From: Streptomyces bluensis
GTDB lineage: Bacteria > Actinomycetota > Actinomycetes > Streptomycetales > Streptomycetaceae
Assembly: GCF_014650715.1 (NCBI RefSeq)
Contig: NZ_BMVM01000002.1
Span: forward strand, 930,001-994,000
Direction: 5' to 3'
DNA length: 64,000 nucleotides
Shown: one piece after another, positions 26,403 through 35,433 of the stretch
Position numbering within the stretch: position 1 is the first letter of the stretch
Layout: every line of letters starts with the position of its first letter
Made by a program: the position numbers and the translations under genes
Notes under the pieces: generated by a model
Told to the model about the DNA's origin: nothing
The model's database searches: none
The model's input: the letters and a program-made list of their open reading frames with translations, nothing else

Positions 26403-27749
26403 TCACGTGGCGGGCTTCTCACCGTCCGCGGGCAACGGCTTCACGCCCTTGCACAGATCCGTGGCATCCGCCTTGCCCGGATACGCGACCCCGATGACCT
26501 TGTTGAAATGCGCCTTGTACATGTCGTGCACGGCGTTGTCGTCGACCTTGACGATCGACTCGTCGTTCTCCCGCAGGGCAGGCCCGGTGTAGTTCCCCGA
26601 CCCGGTAAAGCTGATCTTCTTCCGCGCCCCGTCGTACATCCCGTCCACCAGGATGTACTTGGAGTGGATGATGTACGGCGTGGTCAGCTTCTTCCCGGGG
26701 TTCAACGGGTCCCGGTCGTCGTTGTAGCACCGCACCGTCGGCCCGCCGGAGGTGTGCATCATCTCCCACGTTCCCTTGGTCCCGCCGCTGCTCTTCGCGC
26801 TGTCCGACTCGGCGTACACGATGCTCACGTTGCAGCCGGCCTTCTTCAGCGCGACGAGCTTCTCCGCGATGGCCAGCCGCGTGATCTTGAAGATCGCCAC
26901 CCGCACCCAGGTCTTCTGGGTGACCCCCGCGCTGTCCTTGTACGTGCACTGGACGTTGTTGAGCACGGAGTACACGGTGTCGGTGTCCCGCGTGTTCCCG
27001 GCCCGCGGAAAGAAGTAGGCCTTGTAGAGCCCGTTGCTGACCGTCCGGTACTCCCAGGACTTCCAGCCCTTGGCGACCATCGTGTCGAAATAGTCCGCGT
27101 ACGCGTCGTACATCGTCGGGTTGTTCGGCAGCAACAGGGCGTCGTTGAAGAACTTGGTGTGCGCGGAAGGCGTCGAGTTGGACGTCGTCTGCACCACCAC
27201 GTTCGTGGCGCCCTCGACGGCCGAGAACAGCCAGAACTTGTTGTGCATGATCGACTGCCCGAACTTCGGGTCGCCCAGACAGGACTTGTCCACCGGACAG
27301 GTCGTCACATACGACCCCTTCGTGCGATCCGTACCGAGCGCCGCCGCGAGAGTGCTGTACGACGTGTTGGTGGGCCGGTCGCTGACGCTCGACTCGTCGA
27401 GCAGCACCCGCACCTGGACACCACGGTCCTTGGCGGCGATCAGCGCGTTCACCACCGACGCCTCCCACACGTGGTAGACGGCGACCTTGATGGTGGACCC
27501 CGGCAGCGCCGCATCCGTCAGCTCGATCAGCCGCGTACGAATCGCGAGCTGCTCCTCACTCGTACCCAACGGATCGTTGAAGATGGGCCCTTCGGTCCAC
27601 GTGGGAGCGGCTTCGGCGGTGCCCGCCGACACGGCCGCCTGCACCCCCGCCGCCGACAACACCGTGGCCAACGCCACAGCCTGCCGCCCGCCCCTGACCG
27701 GCTTCACAGCACGGTGCCGACCGGCACCCCTCAGGCGCACGCGCGCCAT
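26403..27749 (-). CDS. Secreted phospholipase-D-like protein
   Basis: A 448-residue protein, ATG 27749 after GGGAGGGG. A basic N-region and a hydrophobic stretch ending AEAAPTW make a signal peptide with cleavage near residue 48. Two PLD half-sites are visible. The second is complete (HSKYILVDG, HxKx4D, then SGNYTG). The first reads HNKFWLFS, with Ser where the catalytic motif has Asp. PLD-superfamily enzymes cleave phosphodiesters using one histidine from each half-site, so activity is still possible. Four or more cysteines suggest disulphides outside the cell. Confidence 0.9.
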   Translation of the reverse strand: MARVRLRGAGRHRAVKPVRGGRQAVALATVLSAAGVQAAVSAGTAEAAPTWTEGPIFNDPLGTSEEQLAIRTRLIELTDAALPGSTIKVAVYHVWEASVVNALIAAKDRGVQVRVLLDESSVSDRPTNTSYSTLAAALGTDRTKGSYVTTCPVDKSCLGDPKFGQSIMHNKFWLFSAVEGATNVVVQTTSNSTPSAHTKFFNDALLLPNNPTMYDAYADYFDTMVAKGWKSWEYRTVSNGLYKAYFFPRAGNTRDTDTVYSVLNNVQCTYKDSAGVTQKTWVRVAIFKITRLAIAEKLVALKKAGCNVSIVYAESDSAKSSGGTKGTWEMMHTSGGPTVRCYNDDRDPLNPGKKLTTPYIIHSKYILVDGMYDGARKKISFTGSGNYTGPALRENDESIVKVDDNAVHDMYKAHFNKVIGVAYPGKADATDLCKGVKPLPADGEKPAT

Positions 27750-27897
27750 TCGATCCCCTCCCCGGCCGAGCGGGCGCTCTCCCCAGAGCCCACTCGGGTG
27801 TTCCTTCACGTGACCAGTCGAGTTTTACAGGTGGCCGCCCGTCATCCAAGAGGGGGTGCGGTCGACGGCAGGAAGCGCCCCCCCTGCGCCCCCGCAC

Positions 27898-27944
27898 ACC
27901 GGTGCCCCGGCCCAGCGGACAAGCCACCGGACCGGGGCACCGGT
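27898..27944 (-). terminator. Hairpin downstream of rne
   Basis: accggtgccccgg pairs perfectly (13 bp) with ccggggcaccggt around a 21-nt loop; no T-run. About 70 bp after the rne stop; the gap holds a short repeat of the type cccgaggag (27970-28012). Confidence 0.6.
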
Positions 27945-28013
27945 TCACCAAGGCGGGCAAACGCCCTGAGAGACCTGAGGAGTCCCGAGGAGACCCGAGG
28001 AGTCCCGAGAGAC

Positions 28014-31000
28014 TCAGCCCTCGTCGGCGGAAGCCGTCACCGTGGACGGCGCCTGCTGCGCCGCCGCGGCCGTCTTCTTGGCCGCCGACTTCTTCGTCGC
28101 CTTCTTCGCCGTGGTCTTCTTGGCCGCGGTCTTCTTGGCCGCCGTCTTCTTCACGGCAGCCTTCTTCGCGGTCGCCTTCTTCGCAGCCTTACGCGCCGCC
28201 TTCTTGGCAGGCGCGGCCTCCTCCGCGACACCTTCGCCCGCGGAGGCTTCAGAAGGCCTGGAGACCTCAGAAGTCCCGGAGTCCGCAGGAGCCTCGCCGC
28301 CCGCGTCCGCCGAAGCCGCCGGGACGACCACGACAGCCGCTTCCTCGGACGCGGTAGGCGCGGTCGCCTTCCGCACGGCCCGCCGCCGCGGCCGCGCAGG
28401 AGCAGCCGCAGGCGCAGCAGACTCAGCCGACTCCGCACCCGGGGCCTCAACCGTGACCCCCGGCTCAGCGACCGGCTCCACGGCCACCGGCTCCGCAACG
28501 GGCTCGCCGGTCGGCTCCGACACCGTCACCACGGCCTCCTCGGCCGAGGGGGCCCCGGCCGGCGCCGACGCCCTCCGGGTCGCCCGCCGCCGCGTACGCC
28601 CCTTGGGCGCGGCGTCCGCCGGGGCGGCGGCAGCCTCGGCCACGGTCTCCTTCGAGACCGCCGTGGCCTCCTCGGTCACGGCAGGCGGCGTCTCGACCAC
28701 CGGATCCACCGGACTCTCCACCGCCACGACCGGCTCGGCCTGCACGTCCTTCCGCGGCTTCGGTGCCCTGGTCGGCGCCGAGACCTTCCGGGTGGCCCGC
28801 CGCCGCGTACGCCCACGGGTCGCCGCGGCCTCCGCCTCGGCGACGCTGCTGTACAGCTCCTCGTCCGGCGCGACGACACCCATCAGCGACTCCGCCGCGA
28901 CTTCGGCGACCTCCGCCGCGGCCTCGGCCACGCCCTCGGCCTCGGCCGCGACCGACTCCGCCACCTCGGCCACCTCAGCCGCCTCGGCCACGTGCACGTG
29001 CTCCTGCTCGGCACCCCCGCGCCCGCGCTTGCGCCGCTTGCCGCCGCCGGCGGCGGCCGTCGCCTGGTCCATGTGCACGATCACGCCACGTCCGTTGCAG
29101 TGGACGCAGGTCTCGGAGAACGACTCCAGCAGCCCCTGCCCGACCCGCTTCCGGGTCATCTGCACGAGCCCCAGCGACGTCACCTCGGCCACCTGGTGCT
29201 TCGTGCGGTCGCGTCCCAGGCACTCCAGCAGACGCCGCAGCACCAGGTCCCGGTTGGACTCCAGCACCATGTCGATGAAGTCGATCACGACGATGCCGCC
29301 CAGGTCGCGCAGCCGCAGCTGGCGCACGATCTCCTCGGCCGCCTCCAGGTTGTTCCTGGTGACCGTCTCCTCCAGGTTGCCGCCCTGGCCGGTGAACTTG
29401 CCGGTGTTGACGTCGATCACGACCATGGCCTCGGTCTTGTCGATCACCAGCGAGCCACCGCTCGGCAGCCAGACCTTCCGGTCCAGCGCCTTGGCGAGCT
29501 GCTCGTCGATCCGGTACGTCGCGAAGACGTCGACCTCGGAGGTCCACTTGGACAGCCGCTCGGCCAGGTCGGGCGCGACGTGCGAGACGTAGCCGTGCAC
29601 CGTCTCCCACGCGTCGTCGCCGCTCACGATGACCTTGGAGAAGTCCTCGTTGAAAATGTCGCGGACGACGCGGACGGTCATGTCGGGCTCGCCGTACAGC
29701 AGCGACGGTGCGTTGGAGCTGCCGCCGCTCTTCGACTTCTTCCGGATGTCCTCCCACTGCGCCTGCAGCCGCTCGACGTCCCGGCGCAGCTCCTCCTCGC
29801 TCGCCCCCTCGGCCGCGGTGCGCACGATGACGCCCGCGTCCTCGGGCACGATCTTCTTGAGGATGGTCTTCAGACGCGCGCGCTCGGTGTCGGGCAGCTT
29901 GCGGCTGATCCCGGTCATCGACCCCTCGGGGACGTACACCAGGTAGCGGCCCGGAAGTGAGACCTGGCTGGTCAGACGCGCGCCCTTGTGGCCGATCGGG
30001 TCCTTCGTCACCTGGACGAGCACGGACTGCCCGGACTTCAGCGCGCTCTCGATCCGCCGCGGCCCGCCCGAGAGCCCCAGCGCCTCGAAGTTCACCTCGC
30101 CGGCGTACAGGACGGCGTTCCGTCCCTTGCCGATGTCGATGAACGCGGCCTCCATCGACGGCAGCACGTTCTGCACCTTGCCGAGGTACACGTTGCCGAC
30201 GTACGAGGTCGACTGCTCCTTGTTGACGTAGTGCTCGACGAGCACGCCGTCCTCCAGGACGCCGATCTGCGTACGGTCGCCGTTCTGCCGGACGACCATG
30301 ACGCGCTCGACGGCCTCACGGCGGGCCAGGAACTCGGCCTCGGTGATGATCGGGACGCGGCGACGGCCCTGCTCACGGCCTTCCCGGCGGCGCTGCTTCT
30401 TGGCCTCCAGGCGGGTCGAGCCCTTGATGGACTGCACCTCGTCGGAGGGCTCGGTGTCCTTCCCGCGCCGTTCCCTCGGCTCGCGGACCTTGACGACCGT
30501 ACGCTCCGGGTCGCCCTCGCCGGGCTCCGTGTCGACGGTCGCGTCACCCGCGCGGCGACGGCGGCGCCGACGGCGGCGGCTGCTGGTGGAGCCGGCCTGC
30601 TCCTCGTCGCCCGAGCCGTCGGCCGCCTCCTCGGCGTCCTCGTCGACCTGCTCGGCCGTGTCCTCGGCATCCTGCGCGGCCTGCTCGGCGGCGAGATCCT
30701 CGGACTCCGCGGACTCACCCTCCGCCTCGGCGGTCTCGCCCCGGCGACGGCGACGGCCACCACGGCGACGCCGACGGCGCGCTCCGGTCTCCTCGGCCTC
30801 GTCGCCGTCCGCTTCGGCGGACTCCTCGGCCTCCTGCGCCTCTTCGGCCTCTTCGGCCTCGTCGGTGGTCACGGCTGCGGGCTCCTCGTCGAAGCCGCGC
30901 CGACGGCGGCGCCGCCGCGAGCCGGTGTTCTCCTCGGGGAACTCCTCGACCGCGGTGGCCTCCTCCGCCTCCTCCGCGGCCTCGGCGGCAGCGGCGGCCG

Positions 31001-32069
31001 CGGCCCGCTCCGGCGTCTGGAACATCGGCTCGGTGAACACGGGTGCCTGGAACACCGCGACCGCCGGGCGCGCCGGCCGCTTCGCCTGCTCGCCACCGTC
31101 CTCGGCGGCGGGCCGCGCCGTGGGCTCGGCGAAGCCACCGGCGGCCTTGCGGGTGGCCCGCCGACGGGTACGGCGCGGAGCGGCACCCTCGGCGGCCTCC
31201 TGTGCCTGCGCCGCCGTGGTCTCCTGCTTGGCGTCCGCCTTGGCCTCGACGGCCTCTCCGGCTTCGTCAGCTTCGGCCTCGGCCCCGGGCTCAGGCGCGG
31301 ACACGCGCCGCGTGGCACGACGACGGGTCCGGCGGGGAGCGGCCTCCTCGGCCGCCTCCGCGGTCACGGACTTCTCCCCGGCCTCTACGGGCGTCTCGAC
31401 CTCAGCGGCGGGCGTCTCCGCGGCCGCCTCGGCGACGGCGGTCTCGGCGGCCGTGGGCGCACCGGCGGGCGCCGACGCACGCCGCGTCGCCCGACGCCTC
31501 GTACGCGGAGCAGAAGCAGAAGCGGCCACCTCGGCCTCGGCGGCAACCGGAGCCGACTCTGTGACGACTGGCTCAGAAGCCTCGACCGCCTCAGCAGCCA
31601 CGCCGCTCTCGCCACCACTCACCTGAGCCGCGGAAACCACCGTCTCCGCAGCCTCCGGCGCACCGGCGGGCGCCGACGCACGCCGCGTCGCCCGACGCCT
31701 CGTACGCGGAGCGGAGGCAGACGCAGCGGCCACCTCGGCCTCGGCGCCCTCGGTGATCGCCTCTTCGGCGGCGGCCGTCTCAGCCACCGCCTCCTCGCTC
31801 TCCTTCTCGTTCTCTGTGATCTCCCCGACCGCGACGACCCGCGCCACCTCAGTGGTCGCGGCTGTCTCGTCGGCCGCGAGGGCCGCGGAGTCCGCGGGCG
31901 GTGTGGCCGGCGCGACGGTCTCCACGGGCACCTCGGCGGTGGCCGCGGGCGGGCCCGCCGGGCGGGACGCGGCACGGCGCCGCCTCCGCGGCGGCAGGGT
32001 GTCGCTGGGGGTGTCGGCGTTGCGTTCGGAGTCCGTGACGGACTCTGTGGGTTCGTTCGGTTCGAGCAT
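28014..32069 (-). CDS. rne: Ribonuclease E/G with long disordered extensions
   Basis: A 1351-residue endoribonuclease for rRNA/tRNA processing and mRNA turnover. Residues 1-600 are a disordered Ala/Glu/Arg extension. The S1 domain starts at about 621 (YVGNVYLGKVQNVLPSMEAAF), the DNase-I-like catalytic region contains VIDVNTGKFTG (about 885) and DFIDM (about 926), and the Zn-link CVHCNGRG is at about 985. The tail is again disordered and ends in Lys/Ala repeats (KKAARKAAKK..., about 1290-1337) resembling histone H1. RTRRRATR-type motifs recur about seven times, on both sides of the core. The ATG at 32069 (MLEPNEPTES) follows GGGAG. Extended arms on both sides of the core are typical of Streptomyces RNase ES. 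Confidence 0.96.
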   Translation of the reverse strand: MLEPNEPTESVTDSERNADTPSDTLPPRRRRRAASRPAGPPAATAEVPVETVAPATPPADSAALAADETAATTEVARVVAVGEITENEKESEEAVAETAAAEEAITEGAEAEVAAASASAPRTRRRATRRASAPAGAPEAAETVVSAAQVSGGESGVAAEAVEASEPVVTESAPVAAEAEVAASASAPRTRRRATRRASAPAGAPTAAETAVAEAAAETPAAEVETPVEAGEKSVTAEAAEEAAPRRTRRRATRRVSAPEPGAEAEADEAGEAVEAKADAKQETTAAQAQEAAEGAAPRRTRRRATRKAAGGFAEPTARPAAEDGGEQAKRPARPAVAVFQAPVFTEPMFQTPERAAAAAAAEAAEEAEEATAVEEFPEENTGSRRRRRRRGFDEEPAAVTTDEAEEAEEAQEAEESAEADGDEAEETGARRRRRRGGRRRRRGETAEAEGESAESEDLAAEQAAQDAEDTAEQVDEDAEEAADGSGDEEQAGSTSSRRRRRRRRRAGDATVDTEPGEGDPERTVVKVREPRERRGKDTEPSDEVQSIKGSTRLEAKKQRRREGREQGRRRVPIITEAEFLARREAVERVMVVRQNGDRTQIGVLEDGVLVEHYVNKEQSTSYVGNVYLGKVQNVLPSMEAAFIDIGKGRNAVLYAGEVNFEALGLSGGPRRIESALKSGQSVLVQVTKDPIGHKGARLTSQVSLPGRYLVYVPEGSMTGISRKLPDTERARLKTILKKIVPEDAGVIVRTAAEGASEEELRRDVERLQAQWEDIRKKSKSGGSSNAPSLLYGEPDMTVRVVRDIFNEDFSKVIVSGDDAWETVHGYVSHVAPDLAERLSKWTSEVDVFATYRIDEQLAKALDRKVWLPSGGSLVIDKTEAMVVIDVNTGKFTGQGGNLEETVTRNNLEAAEEIVRQLRLRDLGGIVVIDFIDMVLESNRDLVLRRLLECLGRDRTKHQVAEVTSLGLVQMTRKRVGQGLLESFSETCVHCNGRGVIVHMDQATAAAGGGKRRKRGRGGAEQEHVHVAEAAEVAEVAESVAAEAEGVAEAAAEVAEVAAESLMGVVAPDEELYSSVAEAEAAATRGRTRRRATRKVSAPTRAPKPRKDVQAEPVVAVESPVDPVVETPPAVTEEATAVSKETVAEAAAAPADAAPKGRTRRRATRRASAPAGAPSAEEAVVTVSEPTGEPVAEPVAVEPVAEPGVTVEAPGAESAESAAPAAAPARPRRRAVRKATAPTASEEAAVVVVPAASADAGGEAPADSGTSEVSRPSEASAGEGVAEEAAPAKKAARKAAKKATAKKAAVKKTAAKKTAAKKTTAKKATKKSAAKKTAAAAQQAPSTVTASADEG

Positions 32070-32328
32070 GCGGGCGGTTCTCCCGTCAGGCTCCCGGGCG
32101 CCGCGCCTGGTCCGGCGATGCCGGTGACGTCCGCGGCTCGCGCTGTGCGCGGTGCCGCCGTCCGGGGCGCGGGCGCCACACGGGAGCTCGCTGTGTCCTG
32201 TCTCGCCGGTTCCGTACGCCATGTTGCGTACGGCCTGGCGAAAGTCTTCTGGTCGGTGCGCTGCCCGACCCAGGTGGCTCCCGAGTACGAGGGCGGCGCT
32301 ACGACGTCCGTCCTTCGCGGGACCTTCC

Positions 32329-33141
32329 TTACACCGGCGCCGTCGCGGCGGCAGTCGCGCGGGCCGTGTGCGGCTCGGTCGCTGCTGCCTCGCGGTCGGG
32401 CGCGAGCGGGTCGGTCACCGTGCCGGTCTCTTCATCGAACAGCCCCTGCGCCAGCCTGGTCACCGCTGCGGGTACCGGCGGCGCCAGGTCGGCCACGGCG
32501 CGGAGACCGGACAGGACGTCGTCGGGTCGTACGGCAGGCGTCACGTGCCGAACAACCAGCCGCAGTATCGCACAGGGCTGGTCGGTCGGCCCAGAAAGGG
32601 GCGCGACGCCGGCCACTCCGCTTGCGGCCGGCCGTGGACTGTGCGCCACGGGGACTGCCTCAAGGTTCACGACGGCGGCGCGGGCGTCGAAGGCCCTCAT
32701 GCCCTTCTTGGTCTGGCGCTCGACCTCGATGGTCTCGGCCGCCTTGAAGGCCACCACCGCGCGCTCCGCCTCCTCCTGGCTCACCCCGTCGAGACGCAGC
32801 TCCCAGACGGACGCGGTGAGCCGATCGGCGAGACCCGAGGTGTGGGCCTCGACCGCGTCGACGATGTCGAGCCCGGCGGGCAGCGACTCGTCGAGGAGCT
32901 CACGCAGCGTGCCGGGATCGCACGCCTCGATGAGCGCGATCTCCAGGTACTCCGCCTCACTGCCCGTGCCGGTGGGTGCGGCATTGGCGTACGACACCTT
33001 CGGGTGCGGCGTGAACCCCGCCGAGTACGCCATCGGCACCTCGGCACGGCGCAGCGCGCGCTCGAAAGCACGCTGGAAGTCACGGTGGCTGGTGAACCGG
33101 AGGCGGCCGCGCTTGGTGTAGCGCAGTCGGATGCGCTGCAC
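32329..33141 (-). CDS. TIGR03936-family radical-SAM-linked protein (DUF2344)
   Basis: A 270-residue protein beginning MQRIRLRYTKRGRLRFTSHRDFQRAFERALRR, with the SAGFTPHPKVSYANA motif, both diagnostic of this family. It normally accompanies a TIGR03960 radical SAM protein, encoded here 3.9 kb upstream (36998-38956). The pair probably modifies an RNA or ribosomal target, but its reaction is not established. It lies 260 bp upstream of rne in the same direction; that gap contains the rne leader. Confidence 0.93.
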   Translation of the reverse strand: MQRIRLRYTKRGRLRFTSHRDFQRAFERALRRAEVPMAYSAGFTPHPKVSYANAAPTGTGSEAEYLEIALIEACDPGTLRELLDESLPAGLDIVDAVEAHTSGLADRLTASVWELRLDGVSQEEAERAVVAFKAAETIEVERQTKKGMRAFDARAAVVNLEAVPVAHSPRPAASGVAGVAPLSGPTDQPCAILRLVVRHVTPAVRPDDVLSGLRAVADLAPPVPAAVTRLAQGLFDEETGTVTDPLAPDREAAATEPHTARATAAATAPV

Positions 33142-33189
33142 CGCCGGTGCGGGCGGCGGGCCTTCGGGCTGTCGCTTGCCCAGTGTCGC

Positions 33190-34389
33190 TCAGTCCTTCG
33201 TGAGTGCGGTCGTACTGCTACCAAGAGTACGTGCCTCACGGCCGACAGGTTCCCGAGGCCCGACCGGCTGCCGCTGCTCCGGCTCTCCGAAGAGCATCCG
33301 CCGGACGTCGGCCCGGGCCTGCCGTGCGGTCGCACGGGCGGAGGCCAGCGCCTGCCGGACGGCGCGGCCCACACCGCGCGCGGCCTCGACGGCGGGCCGC
33401 CAGACCACGTCCCGTACGACATGCCCGACGGGAGTGAGCACGGAGCGGTACACCCAACGGACGGGCTCGACGAAGATCCACCGGAAGAGGGTGCCGAGGA
33501 CCCGCCCGACGGCCCGCGACACATGCCCGGCGATGCGCCACGCGTGTCCCAGCGCGTCCCCGATCTCCCGCCCGACGACGACGAGCGCCCGCCCGATCGG
33601 CGCCAGCACCCACCGCCACACCGCGAGCACGGGCAACACGATCAGCACGCGCCCCGTCCAGTACAGCGCCAGCCACACACCGGTGAGAAGCGTCCGTACG
33701 AGCCACACGACCCCGCCCGCGACCCAGGCGATCCCGTGCCCGACGGGAGTGAGCACATACCGGTACACCCACACGGCGGGCACGACGAGGAGATACCGCA
33801 CCAGCCAGGACACGGCCGTGTACACACCGACCCCCAGCGCGGCGAGCACGAGTCCGATCCCCCTGACCAGCCACGCGATCCCGTGCCCGACCGGGGTCAG
33901 CAGACGCGCGTACACCCAGCCGAACCCGGCCCCGATCCCCCGGCAGACCCGGACGACTCCGCCCCACACACCCCGGGCCACCCACACGACACCCGCCCAG
34001 ACCATCCCGGCCGCCCAGGCGATCCCGTGCCCGACGGGCGTGAGCACACGCCGGTACACCCACACGGCGGGCACGACCAGCACCACGTTCCCCAGCCAGG
34101 CGATCCCCGTCGCGACCGGCACGACGACGTACCGCCACAGCGCCACCCACGGCCACACGAACACGGCCCGCCCCACCCACAGCAGGGCCCGCCCCAACGG
34201 CCGCAGCACGGCGTCCTTCAGCAGCCGCCCGACCACGACCAGCGCGTCCCACACCATCCGCACCGGCACGACCAGCACGAGCACCACGATCCGCACCGGA
34301 ACGCGCACCGCGACGGTGAGGCACCCTTCGGGCGACTGCCGCGCAGGCGGTTCAGCCGACGGTTCAGCCGGGGACTTCTCCAGGTTCAT
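33190..34389 (-). CDS. Membrane-associated protein made of ~48-residue LTPVGHGIAW repeats
   Basis: A 399-residue protein, ATG 34389 (MNLEKSPAEP). After a polar 25-residue start, the protein is a long Val/Trp/Arg-rich hydrophobic array. The motif W-V-Y-x-x-[VL]-L-T-P-V-G-H-G-I-A-W occurs at about 110, 158 and 207. Degenerate forms occur at about 58, 85, 258 and 312. Period is close to 48-50. Regular Arg every 10-15 residues makes the helices amphipathic rather than plain TM. The final 70 residues are Arg/Ala-rich and soluble. No known domain is recognised. The ribosome-binding site is weak, so the exact start is less certain. Confidence 0.85.
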   Translation of the reverse strand: MNLEKSPAEPSAEPPARQSPEGCLTVAVRVPVRIVVLVLVVPVRMVWDALVVVGRLLKDAVLRPLGRALLWVGRAVFVWPWVALWRYVVVPVATGIAWLGNVVLVVPAVWVYRRVLTPVGHGIAWAAGMVWAGVVWVARGVWGGVVRVCRGIGAGFGWVYARLLTPVGHGIAWLVRGIGLVLAALGVGVYTAVSWLVRYLLVVPAVWVYRYVLTPVGHGIAWVAGGVVWLVRTLLTGVWLALYWTGRVLIVLPVLAVWRWVLAPIGRALVVVGREIGDALGHAWRIAGHVSRAVGRVLGTLFRWIFVEPVRWVYRSVLTPVGHVVRDVVWRPAVEAARGVGRAVRQALASARATARQARADVRRMLFGEPEQRQPVGPREPVGREARTLGSSTTALTKD

Positions 34390-34538
34390 ACCGGCGTAGA
34401 CGCCTGAACCCCCTGGACGGATGCAGGAGATCGCCCCCCCTTTCCCTCGTGCCGGGCGTGCACCTGTGCCGGTGTCGGCCGACCCTGGACTCAGGGGTGT
34501 CCCCACCGAAGTGGAAGGTGAAGAAGGTGAACGTCGCG

Positions 34539-35225
34539 ATGAAGACACCACCGGTCGTTTCACCGCGAGAGTGGGAGGCCGCGCGCCGGCAGCTGCTGGT
34601 GGAAGAGAAGCAGCTGACCCACGCCCGTGACGCACTGGCCGCCAAGCGTCGGCGGATGCCGTGGCTGGCCGTGGAGAAGGAGTACGAGTTCGACGGGCCC
34701 CAGGGCAAGGTCGGTCTGCTCGACCTGTTCGAGGGACGTCGCCAGCTGATCGTCTACCGCGCCTTCTTCGAGCCCGGGGTGACCGGCTGGCCCGACCACG
34801 CCTGCGTCGGCTGCTCCATGGTCGGTGACCACGTCGGCCACCTCGCGCATCTGAACGCCCGCGACACCACGCTCGTCTTCGCGTCGCGCGCGCCGCAGGC
34901 AGACATCCAGCGGGTGAAGGCGCGGATGGGCTGGACCATGCCCTGGTACACGATCACCGACGAGTTCGACACGGACTTCGACGTGAACGAGTGGCACGGC
35001 ACGAACGCCTTCATCCGCGACGGCGACAAGGTGTTCCGTACCTACTTCATCAACGCCCGTGGTGACGAGGCGTTGGGGAGCACTTGGAGCTACCTCGACA
35101 TGACGGCGCTCGGCCGACAGGAGACATGGGAGGACTCACCCCAGGGCTATCCCCAGACCCCGCCGTACGCTTGGTGGCACTGGCACGACGAGTACGACGG
35201 CGGGGCCGGACCGGCCCCGAAGTAG
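34539..35225 (+). CDS. DUF899 thioredoxin-like protein
   Basis: A 228-residue protein of the DUF899 family (thioredoxin fold). The block YRAFFEPGVTGWPDHACVGCSMVGDHVGHL holds a CxxC, followed by NARDTTLVFASRAP and a C-terminal YAWWHWHDEY. ATG 34539 has AAGGTGA upstream; an in-frame GTG 18 nt earlier is possible. The enzymatic role of the family is unproven; a redox or resistance function is usually suggested. It is divergently transcribed from the repeat membrane gene and looks like a variable gene at this locus. Confidence 0.9.
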   Translation: MKTPPVVSPREWEAARRQLLVEEKQLTHARDALAAKRRRMPWLAVEKEYEFDGPQGKVGLLDLFEGRRQLIVYRAFFEPGVTGWPDHACVGCSMVGDHVGHLAHLNARDTTLVFASRAPQADIQRVKARMGWTMPWYTITDEFDTDFDVNEWHGTNAFIRDGDKVFRTYFINARGDEALGSTWSYLDMTALGRQETWEDSPQGYPQTPPYAWWHWHDEYDGGAGPAPK

Positions 35226-35310
35226 CCGCCCCGGCCCGACGGACCAAGCCGCTCAGGCGACATTCTTCGCGTCAATACGGGAAAACCGACGGAGGAGTGC
35301 GCACACTCTC

Positions 35311-35336
35311 AGCGTCGAGTTGCAGCGTCGAGTTGC
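35311..35336. repeat. Exact 13-bp tandem duplication
   Basis: agcgtcgagttgc occurs twice back to back, just before the terminator that separates two convergent genes. Confidence 0.9.
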
Positions 35337-35374
35337 TTGGACCCCGGCCCGATTAGGGCGGGCCGGGGTCCAAG
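35336..35374. terminator. Bidirectional terminator between DUF899 and secreted-protein genes
   Basis: cttggaccccggccc pairs perfectly over 15 bp with gggccggggtccaag around a 9-nt loop; the flanking genes converge on it. Confidence 0.85.
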
Positions 35375-35433
35375 TGCTGCACAGGTGAAGTGCTGTGCAG
35401 GCGGGCCTGTCGCTGCCTTGGTCCACGTCAGGG

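Noticed and set aside
26508..29960. 1150-codon plus-strand frame opposite the phospholipase-like gene and rne
   Set aside because: It is antisense to two clearly recognised genes and is His/Arg/Leu low-complexity.
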